DNA from: Burkholderiales bacterium
GTDB taxonomy: Bacteria > Pseudomonadota > Gammaproteobacteria > Burkholderiales > Burkholderiaceae_C
Length of the DNA stretch: 19,344 nucleotides
Direction: 5' to 3'
NCBI GenBank assembly: GCA_011391855.1
Contig: JAABPT010000309.1
Span: 1-19,344 of the forward strand
The translations under genes and the position numbers were made by a program. Below, one piece after another: positions 7,196-14,861 of this stretch (position 1 is the first letter of the stretch; the number at the start of each line of letters is the position of its first letter). Below the pieces are notes generated by a model. It saw only the letters and a list, made by a program, of their open reading frames with translations. It did not search any database and was not told the origin of the DNA.

Positions 7196-8767
7196 TCAGT
7201 CGTCGGCCGCCGCACCCGCCCCGGGCGGCACTTCCAGCGCCCGCACGCTCTCGCGCAGCCACCACAGCATCACCAGCGCCGGCACCGCCAGCACCGTGCT
7301 GATGATGAAAAAGGTCGGCCAGCCGATGCTTTCGGCCAGCACGCCGGCCAGCGGCCCCACCCAGACGCGGCCCACCGAGGCGAAAGCCGACAGCAGCGCA
7401 TATTGCGTGGCCGTGAAGCGCTGGTTGCACAGGCTCATGAGGAAGGCCACGAAGGCCGCGGTGCCCATGCCACCGGAGAGGTTCTCGAACGCCACCACCA
7501 GCAGCAGCCCGCCGTCCACCGGCGTGGGCGCGGCCAGCGCCACGAAGCCCCAGTCGAAGGGCGGAAGCACCGTGCCGGGGATGACGCCCTTGCCCGATAC
7601 CGCCAGCCACCAGAAACCCAGGTTGCTGACCATCTGCAGCACGCCGTAGAACATGAGCGCGCGCCACAGGCCGATGCGCAGCATGATCGCGCCGCCCACC
7701 AGCGCGCCGCCGATCGTCAGCCACAGCCCGATCACCTTGTTGACCACGCCCACTTCGGCCGAGGTGTAGGCCATGCTCTTGAGCAGGAAGGCCGTCATCA
7801 GCGAGCCGGCGAAAGCGTCCCCCAGCTTGTAGAGCACGATGAAGAGCAGGAAGGCCGCCGCGCCGCGCTGGCTGAAGTAGCTCTGCAGACCGCCCAGCAG
7901 GGTGTGAAAGCGCGCCCGCCGCGCCGCCCAGGCCGCCAGCGGCAGCGTGAAGGCGATGCCCAGCAGCAGCGCCGCCAGGTCCACCCAGCGCTTCTGCAGC
8001 GGCGGCGGCATCGCGCTGCCTTCGAGCAGCGGCGCCACCAACGCCTGGGCGATGCCGGGCCCGTAGCGGTCGCTCAGCCACACGCCGGCCGCCACCGCGG
8101 CCAGCACGGCGGCAAAGCCCCAGAGGTCGTTGCGCGCCGGCGGCGGCTTCACGGCCAGCGCCGGCAGTCGCGGCAGCACCAGCGCCGAGAGCACCGCCGC
8201 GCCGGCCATCAGCCCGGCCATGAAGCGGTAGACCTCGGGCCAGGACCAGCCCGCGCCCTGCGTGGCGTCGGTCCAGATCAGCGCAATGCCGCCGGACAGG
8301 ATCATCGCCAGCCGGTAGCCCATGACGCCCAGCGAAGCGCCCATGCCGCGCTCGGCGGCGGGCAGCAGGTCGGTGCGGTAGGCGTCGATGACGACGTCCT
8401 GCGACGCCGAGACGAAGGCCACCGCCACTGCCAGCAGCGCAAACAGGCGGATGGCGTCCTTGGGTGATGTGGCCGCCAGCGCCAGCAGCACGCCGGCCAG
8501 CGCCAGTTGCGTGAGCACCAGCCAGCCGCGCCGGCGGCCCAGGATGGGCAGCTCAAAGCGGTCCATCAGCGGCGCCCACAGAAATTTGAAGGTGTAAGGC
8601 AGGCCGACCAGGCTGAGAAAGCCGATCGTTGCCAGGTCGATACCTTCCACCGTGAGCCAGGCCTGCATGGCCTGGCCGGTGAGCGCCAGTGGCAGCCCGG
8701 AAGCGAAGCCCAGAAGCGTGACGACGAACAGGCGGTGCAGCGCCGCCAGGCGGGTGCGTAAGGGCAT
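7196..8767 (-). CDS. ampG: AmpG-type muropeptide permease (MFS)
   Basis: The 523-residue membrane protein matches AmpG, the inner-membrane permease that imports anhydro-muropeptides from cell-wall turnover for recycling and, in some species, for beta-lactamase signalling. The N terminus closely follows the family: GFASGLPLALTG (20-31), TIGFLSLVGLPYTFKFLW (47-64), APLMDRF (65-71), GRRRGW (77-82) and SASQDVVIDAYRTD (120-133). A dozen or more hydrophobic segments span the length. I chose the ATG at 8767 because the family start lies here. A TAGAAT box ends only eight bases before this ATG, so the message may be leaderless; no Shine-Dalgarno is seen. The neighbours (restriction locus downstream, LysR gene upstream) give no functional link. 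Confidence 0.93.
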   Translation of the reverse strand: MPLRTRLAALHRLFVVTLLGFASGLPLALTGQAMQAWLTVEGIDLATIGFLSLVGLPYTFKFLWAPLMDRFELPILGRRRGWLVLTQLALAGVLLALAATSPKDAIRLFALLAVAVAFVSASQDVVIDAYRTDLLPAAERGMGASLGVMGYRLAMILSGGIALIWTDATQGAGWSWPEVYRFMAGLMAGAAVLSALVLPRLPALAVKPPPARNDLWGFAAVLAAVAAGVWLSDRYGPGIAQALVAPLLEGSAMPPPLQKRWVDLAALLLGIAFTLPLAAWAARRARFHTLLGGLQSYFSQRGAAAFLLFIVLYKLGDAFAGSLMTAFLLKSMAYTSAEVGVVNKVIGLWLTIGGALVGGAIMLRIGLWRALMFYGVLQMVSNLGFWWLAVSGKGVIPGTVLPPFDWGFVALAAPTPVDGGLLLVVAFENLSGGMGTAAFVAFLMSLCNQRFTATQYALLSAFASVGRVWVGPLAGVLAESIGWPTFFIISTVLAVPALVMLWWLRESVRALEVPPGAGAAADD

Positions 8768-8774
8768 CGAGCCG

Positions 8775-8787
8775 ATTCTAGGCAGCG
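8775..8787 (-). promoter_or_regulatory. Candidate -10 box of ampG (possible leaderless transcript)
   Basis: On the minus strand CGCTGCCTAGAAT is followed by seven bases and then the ampG ATG. A TAGAAT -10 box would place transcription initiation at or next to the start codon. The same 13 bases stand before the gene at the left edge (151-139). No clear -35 hexamer is visible. Confidence 0.4.
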
Positions 8788-8877
8788 CCCGGCAACCCAC
8801 CGGCGGGCTCACCCGGGGCGGGCTCCTCGATCAGAGCCCGGCGGCCGGTGGCTCCCCCGGCCGCGTCAAGTGGGGTG

Positions 8878-9072
8878 TCAGCAGTCCATCGTCCAACTGC
8901 CCAGACGGCGGTGCGCCGGCTGCGCGTCGGCCCACAACGCCAGACGCTCCAGCCATCCCGGCTGCGCCTGCACTGGCGCGACGCGCGGCTGCGCCACCGT
9001 GTGCCGCCGGGCTGGCGCCTGGCCACGGGCAGGAGCGGGCATCGTCATCGGTGAGAACCAGGTGGCAGCCAT
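8878..9072 (-). CDS. Small basic protein of unknown function, divergent from the LysR gene
   Basis: This 64-residue open frame begins MAATWFSPMTMPAPARGQ and ends with a tryptophan-rich tail (PGWLERLALWADAQP, then HRRLGSWTMDC). The support is a strong AAGGAG seven bases before the ATG, a separate promoter-sized gap to the divergent LysR gene, and a mid-protein low-complexity linker followed by a compact amphipathic C terminus. This looks like a small soluble protein with a disordered N-terminal half. I do not recognise a characterised family. No transmembrane segment or signal peptide is evident. Divergent placement suggests it may be a target of the LysR regulator, which is inference. The frame is open up to 9168, but the upstream part lacks a ribosome binding site. 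Confidence 0.6.
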   Translation of the reverse strand: MAATWFSPMTMPAPARGQAPARRHTVAQPRVAPVQAQPGWLERLALWADAQPAHRRLGSWTMDC

Positions 9073-9162
9073 GTTGGGCTCCTTGGAGTGCGGGTAAACG
9101 CGAATGTGGTCACTGTATGACATTGCGTTGGTGCAGAAAAGAGCTTGAAGTGCATTCGGAAA

Positions 9163-9176
9163 CTGCAAAAATGCAG
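9163..9176. promoter_or_regulatory. Candidate LysR-type operator in the divergent intergenic region
   Basis: CTGCA-AAAA-TGCAG is a perfect inverted repeat in an A-rich patch 29 bases before the LysR start codon. A related pair of TGCA half-sites lies just upstream (9132-9154). LysR proteins usually bind such dyads between themselves and the divergent gene. The match to the general T-N11-A box is only approximate. Confidence 0.35.
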
Positions 9177-9204
9177 CCTCAAGGTTCTACCGAGGAGATG
9201 GAGC

Positions 9205-10185
9205 ATGTCCGACCTGGACTGGAGCGACCTGCGTCATGCGCTGGCCATCGGGCGCGCCGGCAGCCTGGCCGGCGCGGCGCGGCAGCTGGGTGTGAACGCC
9301 ACCACGGTGCAGCGCCGGCTGGAGGCGCTGGAGATGCGCCTGGGCGCGCGTTTGTTCGACCGTTCTCGAAGTGGTTACCAACCCACTGAGGCCGGCGTGC
9401 TGCTGCTGGAGCAGGCGCGGCGCATGGCCGACCAGGCCGACGAGATCGAACGCCGCGTGCTCGGCCGCGACCGCGAACTCACCGGGCCGCTGCGCGTGGC
9501 CACCGCCTTCGTGGTGATGGAACACCTGCTGCCGCAGCCGCTGGCCGACTTTGCGCGCGCCTACCCGGGCATCGAGGTAGAGGTGGTGGAAAACGCCATT
9601 CTGGTGGACTTGTCGCGCCGCCACACCGAAGACTCCACCGACTGGACGCGCAAGGAAGCCGACGTGGCGCTGCGCCTTTCAGGCAACGTGGCCGAGCACC
9701 TGGTGGGCCGCCAGCTCGGCATGACGCACTGCCGCGCCTATGCGCTGCGCGGCGCCCCCGGGCTGCCGCAGGCGGTGACGCCGATGCCGGCGCTGCTGCG
9801 TGACGCGCCCTGGGTGGCCTTCGAGCGCGACGCCACGCACCGCGTCTACGACCGCTGGATGCGCACCCACCTCGACCGCGCCCAGGTGCGCGTGCGCGCC
9901 GATATCTTCAACGCCGTGGCGGCGATGCTGCGCACCGGCATCGGCATCGGCGTGCTGCCCACCTTCATGGAGCCGCAGCACCCGGAACTGGTGGCGGTGT
10001 CGGAACCGATTCCCGAGCTGTCGGTGCCGGTGTGGATGCTCACCCACCCCGACCTGCGGCAGACGGCGCGCGTGCGCGCCTTCATGCAGTTCGTGGGCGA
10101 CGCGGTGGCGGCGCGGCTGGTGGACAAGCCCGCTGCCGGGCCCGCCCTTGTGCCGCCGCCCGCGGCCCCTATCTACTCATCATGA
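9205..10185 (+). CDS. LysR family transcriptional regulator
   Basis: The 326-residue protein has the LysR layout. The N-terminal winged helix-turn-helix spans about residues 5-64 (SLAGAARQLGVNATTVQRRL, then LGARLFDRS), a linker helix follows, and the effector-binding domain (about 90-300) begins with GPLRVATAF and includes the late GIGIGVLPTFM segment. The variant NATTVQRRLEALE, rather than the usual PSAVSRQI, resembles a subgroup with a shortened N terminus. The ATG at 9205 is preceded by GAGGAGATG within a good distance. The ligand cannot be predicted. It stands divergent from the small gene at 9072. Its stop overlaps the trxC start by four bases, so it is translationally coupled to a thioredoxin and could belong to a redox-related response, which is inference. 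Confidence 0.93.
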   Translation: MSDLDWSDLRHALAIGRAGSLAGAARQLGVNATTVQRRLEALEMRLGARLFDRSRSGYQPTEAGVLLLEQARRMADQADEIERRVLGRDRELTGPLRVATAFVVMEHLLPQPLADFARAYPGIEVEVVENAILVDLSRRHTEDSTDWTRKEADVALRLSGNVAEHLVGRQLGMTHCRAYALRGAPGLPQAVTPMPALLRDAPWVAFERDATHRVYDRWMRTHLDRAQVRVRADIFNAVAAMLRTGIGIGVLPTFMEPQHPELVAVSEPIPELSVPVWMLTHPDLRQTARVRAFMQFVGDAVAARLVDKPAAGPALVPPPAAPIYSS

Positions 10186-10613
10186 ATGCCGACACCCTGC
10201 ACGTGGCCTGCCCGCATTGCGGCGCCATCAACCGCCTGCCCGCCGGGCGCATCGACGAAGCTCCCACCTGCGGCCGCTGCGGCAAGGAATTGCTGCAAGG
10301 CCAGCCGCTGGAATTGACCGACGCCAATTTCGACGCCGTGGTCGGCGCCACCGGGCGGCCGGTGCTGGTGGACTTCTGGGCGCCATGGTGCGGGCCGTGC
10401 CGCATGATGGCGCCGGCCTTCGAACAGGCCGGCAAGCAACTGGCCGGGCGCGCCCTGCTCGTGAAGGTCAACAGCGACGACAACCCGGGGCTTTCGCAGC
10501 GCTACGGCATCCGCAGCATTCCCACGCTGCTGCGGCTGGACGACGGGCGCGAGACGAAGCGCCAGTCGGGTGCCGTGCCGGCGAGCGCCATCGTGGCAAT
10601 GGCCGGCGGTTGA
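10182..10613 (+). CDS. trxC: Thioredoxin TrxC (thioredoxin 2) with N-terminal zinc finger
   Basis: The 143-residue protein is a cytoplasmic disulfide reductase of the thioredoxin 2 class. Two CxxC pairs, CPHC (10-13) and CGRC (30-33), form the zinc-binding N-terminal domain that separates TrxC from TrxA. The thioredoxin fold follows, with the active site FWAPWCGPCRMMAP (65-78, redox cysteines 70 and 73) and the conserved cis-proline segment IRSIPTLL. The length is normal for TrxC. The ATG at 10182 overlaps the stop codon of the LysR gene (ATGA), so it is probably translated by coupling from the same message. E. coli trxC is controlled by OxyR, itself a LysR protein; the upstream regulator here is not recognisably OxyR. 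Confidence 0.95.
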   Translation: MNADTLHVACPHCGAINRLPAGRIDEAPTCGRCGKELLQGQPLELTDANFDAVVGATGRPVLVDFWAPWCGPCRMMAPAFEQAGKQLAGRALLVKVNSDDNPGLSQRYGIRSIPTLLRLDDGRETKRQSGAVPASAIVAMAGG

Positions 10614-10617
10614 CGGA

Positions 10618-10656
10618 CGTTCAGGACGGCCGTTCAGGGCCGCCGTTCAGTCGTCC
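10618..10656. repeat. Three tandem 13-base units at the trxC/aacS convergent junction
   Basis: Three consecutive 13-base units each begin CGTTCAG (10618, 10631, 10644). The first two are nearly identical and the third diverges after the core. The last unit overlaps the final codons of the acetoacetyl-CoA synthetase gene. No conventional terminator is visible between the two converging genes. Confidence 0.6.
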
Positions 10657-12710
10657 GCCTGGGCCTGTGCGCGCTGGCGCGCGAAGTCCACGAACCAGTC
10701 GATGCAGCCGGCATTGGCCATGGCGTCGCGGTGGAACACGGCCTCGGGGGCGGCGCCCATGAGCAGTTTCTTCACCGGCAGCTCCATCTTCTTGCCCGAC
10801 AGCGTGCGCGGGACCGCCGCTACTTGGTAGACGTCGTTCGGCACGTGGCGCGCCGAAAGCGCCTGTCGGATGGCCTGCTTCAGCCGCCGCACCAGCGTGT
10901 CGTCGAGCACGAGCCCTTCGCGCAACACCACGAACAGCGGCATCCAGCTTTCGCGGCCCAGGTATTCCAGGTCCACCACCAGGCTGTCCAGCACCTCGGG
11001 CTGCACCTCCACCGCGCGGTACAGCTCAGCCGTGCCCATACGCACGCCTTGGCGGTTGATGGTGGCGTCGCTGCGACCGTAGATCACGGCGCCGGTGGCA
11101 CCGAGGTCCGGGTGCGGCACGAGCCGGATCCAGTCGCCGTGACGCCACGCCGCGGGCTGGCCGGGTCCGCCGGGGAACATGTCGAAATAGCTTTCCAGAT
11201 AGCGCTTGCCGCCTTCGTCGCCCCAGAAGTACAGCGGCATCGATGGCATGGGCTTGGTGCACACCAGTTCGCCCACCTCGTTCATGAGCGGCCGGCCGTC
11301 TTCGCTCCAGGCCTCCACGGCCGCGCCCAGACAGCGGCATTGCATCTCGCCCTGGACCACCGGCAAGGCGCGGTTGCCGGCGACGAAAGCGCCCGCGAAG
11401 TCGGTGCCGCCGCTGATGGGGTTGAGCCAGATGTCCTGGCCCGCCACCTTCGGGCCATGGTCCCAGATCCACTGGTAGGCCTCGTCCGACAGCGGGCTGC
11501 CGGTGCTGCCGATGGCGCGCAGGCGTGACAGGTCCGCCACCTGCATCGGCTCCACATGGGCCTTCATGCAGCTGGCGAAATAGGCCGCACCGGCGCCGAA
11601 CCAGGTCACGCCGGCAGCGCCGACGAAGCGCCACAGCGTGCCCCAGTCGTGAGCGGAGGCGGGACCCGCCGGGTTGCCGTCGTACAGGCAGACCGTGGTG
11701 CCGCCCAGCAGTGCTCCGAGTTGCGCATTCCACATGATCCAGCCGGTGGTGCTGAACCAGTGGAAGCGCTCGCCGCTGCCCAGCGTGGGCCGCACGTCGT
11801 TGTGCAACGCGCCGCCCTTGAGCATCTCCAGCACGATGCCGCCGTGGCCGTGCACGATGGGCTTGGGCAAGCCGGTGGTGCCGCTGGAATACACCACCCA
11901 CAGCGGGTGGTCGAAGGGCAGCCAGGCGGGCTGCCAGTCCTGCAGATAGGTGCCCGGGTCGCCCGCCACCCAGTCGGCGAAGTCGTGGCCCTGCCGGCCC
12001 GGCGCGGCAAAGTCTGCGCCGCGCGCCGAGGTGTCCACGTCGGCCAGCAGTACCAGGTGCTGCACCGACGGCAGCCCCGCCAGCACCTCGCGCAGCACCG
12101 GCCGACGGTCGTGCGCCACACCGCCCCAGACCTGGCCGTCCACCGCCACCAGCACCTTGGGTGCGATCTGGCGGAAGCGGTCGAGCACCGCCACCGGGCC
12201 CATGTCGGGCGAACACACCGACCACACCGCGCCCAGGCTGGCGGTGGCCAGGAAGGCCACCACGGTGTGCGGCGTGTTGGGCAGGACCGCGCAGACCCGG
12301 TCGCCCGGCATCACACCCGCCTCGCGCAACCGGGCGGCAAAGTAGCCCACCTGGCGCCGCAGCTCGGGCCACGACATTTCCACTGGCGCAGCCATGCGTT
12401 CGTTCTGAAAGACGATGGCCGGGTGACCGGCGGCATGTGCCGCGTCGGCATGCCTCAGCACCTGGCGCGCGTAGTTCACCTGCGCGCCCGGGAACCACTT
12501 GGCGCCCGGCATGACCTCGGCTTCGAGCACCGCGCGGTGCGGCGTGGGCGACTCGATGTCGAACCAATCCCAGATCGACTGCCAGAATGCGCCCAGGTCG
12601 GTGGTGGACCAGGCCCACAGTTCGTCGTAGCTGTCGAAGCGCAGGCCGCGGGTCTGTTGCAGCCACTGCTGGTAGACGGTGATGCGGGGCGGCGCTGGCG
12701 GCGGGGTCAT
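10647..12710 (-). CDS. Acetoacetyl-CoA synthetase (acetoacetate-CoA ligase)
   Basis: The 687-residue enzyme of the ANL adenylate-forming superfamily activates acetoacetate with ATP and CoA to acetoacetyl-CoA, used when ketone bodies or polyhydroxybutyrate are mobilised. The N terminus has the acetoacetyl-CoA/acetyl-CoA synthetase cap domain (YQQWLQQT, then WSTTDLGAFWQSIWDWF). The phosphate-binding loop is YSSGTTGLPKPI (274-285), followed by STTGWIMWN and YGRSDATINRQGVRMGTAE. The C-terminal catalytic-lysine motif is LSGKKMELPVKKL (from 637). All motifs are intact and the length is slightly above the usual 650-660. The STTGWIMWN motif and overall pattern favour acetoacetate over acetate. I chose the ATG at 12710 because the conserved domain starts close by; the open frame extends further upstream into the regulator gene. 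It lies 73 bases downstream of the sigma-54 activator gene in the same direction, so cotranscription is possible. Confidence 0.92.
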   Translation of the reverse strand: MTPPPAPPRITVYQQWLQQTRGLRFDSYDELWAWSTTDLGAFWQSIWDWFDIESPTPHRAVLEAEVMPGAKWFPGAQVNYARQVLRHADAAHAAGHPAIVFQNERMAAPVEMSWPELRRQVGYFAARLREAGVMPGDRVCAVLPNTPHTVVAFLATASLGAVWSVCSPDMGPVAVLDRFRQIAPKVLVAVDGQVWGGVAHDRRPVLREVLAGLPSVQHLVLLADVDTSARGADFAAPGRQGHDFADWVAGDPGTYLQDWQPAWLPFDHPLWVVYSSGTTGLPKPIVHGHGGIVLEMLKGGALHNDVRPTLGSGERFHWFSTTGWIMWNAQLGALLGGTTVCLYDGNPAGPASAHDWGTLWRFVGAAGVTWFGAGAAYFASCMKAHVEPMQVADLSRLRAIGSTGSPLSDEAYQWIWDHGPKVAGQDIWLNPISGGTDFAGAFVAGNRALPVVQGEMQCRCLGAAVEAWSEDGRPLMNEVGELVCTKPMPSMPLYFWGDEGGKRYLESYFDMFPGGPGQPAAWRHGDWIRLVPHPDLGATGAVIYGRSDATINRQGVRMGTAELYRAVEVQPEVLDSLVVDLEYLGRESWMPLFVVLREGLVLDDTLVRRLKQAIRQALSARHVPNDVYQVAAVPRTLSGKKMELPVKKLLMGAAPEAVFHRDAMANAGCIDWFVDFARQRAQAQADD

Positions 12711-12743
12711 GCGGGAGTCCGTTCGCTTCGTTCGGTTCGTTTC

Positions 12744-12759
12744 GGCACGGGCGCGTGCC
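12744..12759. other. Hairpin between the sigma-54 activator and acetoacetyl-CoA synthetase genes
   Basis: GGCACG-GGCG-CGTGCC gives a six-base-pair stem. Beside it lies a run of TTCG-type units (12722-12744). It could be a weak attenuator or leader structure; no T-run follows on the coding strand. Confidence 0.25.
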
Positions 12760-12783
12760 CGTCCCGGCACGGCGCGCGTGGTT

Positions 12784-14682
12784 TCAGCGCGCGGCGCCCG
12801 CCGCGTGCAGATGGCGGTAGACGGTGGTGCGCGAGATGCCCAGCGCCCGCGCCGTCTGGCTGACGCTGCTGCAGCGTTCGAATTCGCGCCGCACCAGTTC
12901 GGCGGCATTGAGCTGCAGCGCCGAGGCCGGCGCCCCCGCGGCCGCGGCTGCAGGCAGCCAGCGTTCGACCTCGGCGGCGCCGATGCGCTGCGTGCCGTGC
13001 AGCAGCACGCGCGTGAGCAGCGAGCGCAATTCGCGGAAATTGCCCGGCCAGCGGTGCAGCGCCAGGCGGACCACCGCTTCGTCGCTGATCGAAGCCGCGC
13101 CGTCCAGGCAGGCCAGCAGGCTGCGCACGGCCAGCGCGAAGTCGCGCCGCAGCCGCAGCGGCGGCAGGTCGACGCGCACGGTGTTCAGCCGGTACAGCAA
13201 GTCGGCGCGGAAGCGGCGTGCCGCCACCTCCTCGTCCAGGTCGGCGTGGGTGGCGGCGAGCAACAGCACGTCCACCGTGCGGCTGGCGGTGCCGCCCACC
13301 GGGCGCACGCTGCGGTCGTCCAGGAAGCGCAGCAGCGACGCCTGCAGTTGCAGCGGCAGTTCGCGCACTTCGTCCAGCAGCAGCGTACCGCCGTCGGCGC
13401 TGGCGATGAGGCCGATGCTGCCTTCGCGCCGCGCGCCGCTGAAGGCGCCGCCGACATAGCCGAAGAGTTCGGCCTCGATCAGCTCGCCGGGCAGGGCACC
13501 GCAGTTCACGGCCACGAAGGCGCCGCTGCGGCCGCTGCTGGCGTGCGCGTGGCGGGCCAGCATCTCCTTGCCGGTGCCGGTTTCGCCGCACAGCAGGACC
13601 GGCACCTTGATGCGCACCGCTGCTTCCACCAGCCGATAGGCCGCGGCCACCGCCGGGTCCTCGACGACCACATCCGGCACTGCCGCGGTTGGCCGTGGCG
13701 CCCCTGCGACCCGTAAGGCCGGTGCGGCTAAGGCCGGCGGCGCCGCCGGCACGGGTGCCGCACGGCGCAGCGGGGGGCGACCGACGCACACCGCCACCAG
13801 CGCGCTGCCGAGCATGTCGCGCAGGCGGTGTTCGCCGTGGCGCTGCAGCCGCGCCATGACGATCTCGAACGATTCGCCGAACAGGGCTTCGAAAGCCGTG
13901 CCCGGCAAGGCGTCCAGCCCCTGCAGCAACTGGCGGCCGCGCGCATTCACGGCCAGCAGGCGACCGGCGTCGTCGAAGGCCAGCAAGCCGGCGCTCAGGG
14001 TACCCAGGAATTCGGGCCGGGGGTGGATCGCCAGCACCCAATGCGAGCGCATCTGGTGCGCCAGCAGGCCGTTCTCGATGTGCGTGGCCGCCATCTGCAC
14101 CAGCGCCTGCGTGTGGCGCTGGCGCGATTCGAAATAGCTCGAAGCGTCGAGCACTCCCACCACCTCGCCATGGGCGTCGCGCACCGGCGCGGCGGTGCAG
14201 GAAACGTCCCCGAGCTTCAGGAAATAGTGTTCCAGCCCCGTGACGGCCACCGAACGCCCGCTGGCCAGCGCCGTGCCCAGGCCGTTGGTGCCGCACAGGG
14301 TTTCGCGCCAGCAACTGCCGGCCACGATGCCCGGGTTGGCGCCGCTCATCGAGAAGCGGTTGTCGGCGTAGAGGTCCAGGATGACGCCTTCGTTGTCGGC
14401 GAAGGCGAGCAGGAAGTTCGACCCTGCGATCTGTTGCGACAGCGTCTCCAGTTCGGCCTGCGCCAGCCGCCGCGCGACCTCGCTGCGCTCGCGGCGCAGC
14501 CGCAGGTCGGTGGCCTCGACCACCGGCACCACCACCGGCGCGGCGCTGTCCAGGCCGGCCTGCATGCAGCGCACCCAGCTGTCCAGGATCTCGTCAGCCG
14601 GCAAACCGTCGGGCGGCAGGGCATTGCCGCGTGCGCGGAGTGCGTGCGCGCGTGCGATCTGGTGAGGGGTGCTCAGGCTCAT
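12784..14682 (-). CDS. Sigma-54-dependent transcriptional activator, AcoR type
   Basis: The 632-residue activator has three parts. The N-terminal sensor (about 80-210) is a GAF-type domain with the AcoR-typical ETLCGTNGLGTAL (127-139). A second sensor stretch (about 228-300, PAS-like) follows. An AAA+ ATPase then drives sigma-54 open-complex formation: Walker A GETGTGKE (366-373), loop GAFSGA (412-417), Walker B GGTLLLDEV (431-439), and later LHRWPGNFRELRSLL. The C terminus ends in a Fis-type helix-turn-helix (SSVSQTARALGISRTTVYRHL). The sigma-54-contacting loop is normally GAFTGA; Ser replaces Thr here. The ATG at 14682 has GGAGA about six bases upstream. It diverges from the quinoprotein operon across a 257-base gap with a sigma-54 promoter, and acetoacetyl-CoA synthetase follows it. 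It most likely controls one or both. The inducer is unknown. Confidence 0.92.
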   Translation of the reverse strand: MSLSTPHQIARAHALRARGNALPPDGLPADEILDSWVRCMQAGLDSAAPVVVPVVEATDLRLRRERSEVARRLAQAELETLSQQIAGSNFLLAFADNEGVILDLYADNRFSMSGANPGIVAGSCWRETLCGTNGLGTALASGRSVAVTGLEHYFLKLGDVSCTAAPVRDAHGEVVGVLDASSYFESRQRHTQALVQMAATHIENGLLAHQMRSHWVLAIHPRPEFLGTLSAGLLAFDDAGRLLAVNARGRQLLQGLDALPGTAFEALFGESFEIVMARLQRHGEHRLRDMLGSALVAVCVGRPPLRRAAPVPAAPPALAAPALRVAGAPRPTAAVPDVVVEDPAVAAAYRLVEAAVRIKVPVLLCGETGTGKEMLARHAHASSGRSGAFVAVNCGALPGELIEAELFGYVGGAFSGARREGSIGLIASADGGTLLLDEVRELPLQLQASLLRFLDDRSVRPVGGTASRTVDVLLLAATHADLDEEVAARRFRADLLYRLNTVRVDLPPLRLRRDFALAVRSLLACLDGAASISDEAVVRLALHRWPGNFRELRSLLTRVLLHGTQRIGAAEVERWLPAAAAAGAPASALQLNAAELVRREFERCSSVSQTARALGISRTTVYRHLHAAGAAR

Positions 14683-14768
14683 CGTTGTCTCCGTCCTGTG
14701 GCCGATCGGCGCCGGCTGCGGGACGCGGACGGTAGCAGGGTGCAAGGTCCTGGGCAACTGCACAGTTT

Positions 14769-14788
14769 CTGGACAGTCGCGCTGGACA
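14769..14788. promoter_or_regulatory. Candidate upstream activator half-sites
   Basis: Two direct CTGGACA units (14769-14775 and 14782-14788) lie about 100-120 bases before the predicted sigma-54 transcription start, a usual distance for enhancer-like activator sites. They are direct rather than inverted copies, and no binding motif is known for this regulator. Confidence 0.3.
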
Positions 14789-14861
14789 ATGCGCCACGAC
14801 TGAACAGCCGCCGCGCGACCATGACCGGGGCGAACCCACCGCGTCTGCGGGTGTTCCCGCA

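Noticed and set aside
12744..12765. Possible sigma-54 promoter before acetoacetyl-CoA synthetase (GGGCACG on the minus strand)
   Set aside because: The downstream TTGC element is absent and the GC dinucleotide is one base out of register; it is better read as part of a hairpin.
12707..14314. Second minus-strand frame of 535 codons within the sigma-54 activator gene
   Set aside because: Arg/Ala/Gly-rich shadow; the 12784-14682 frame carries all activator motifs.
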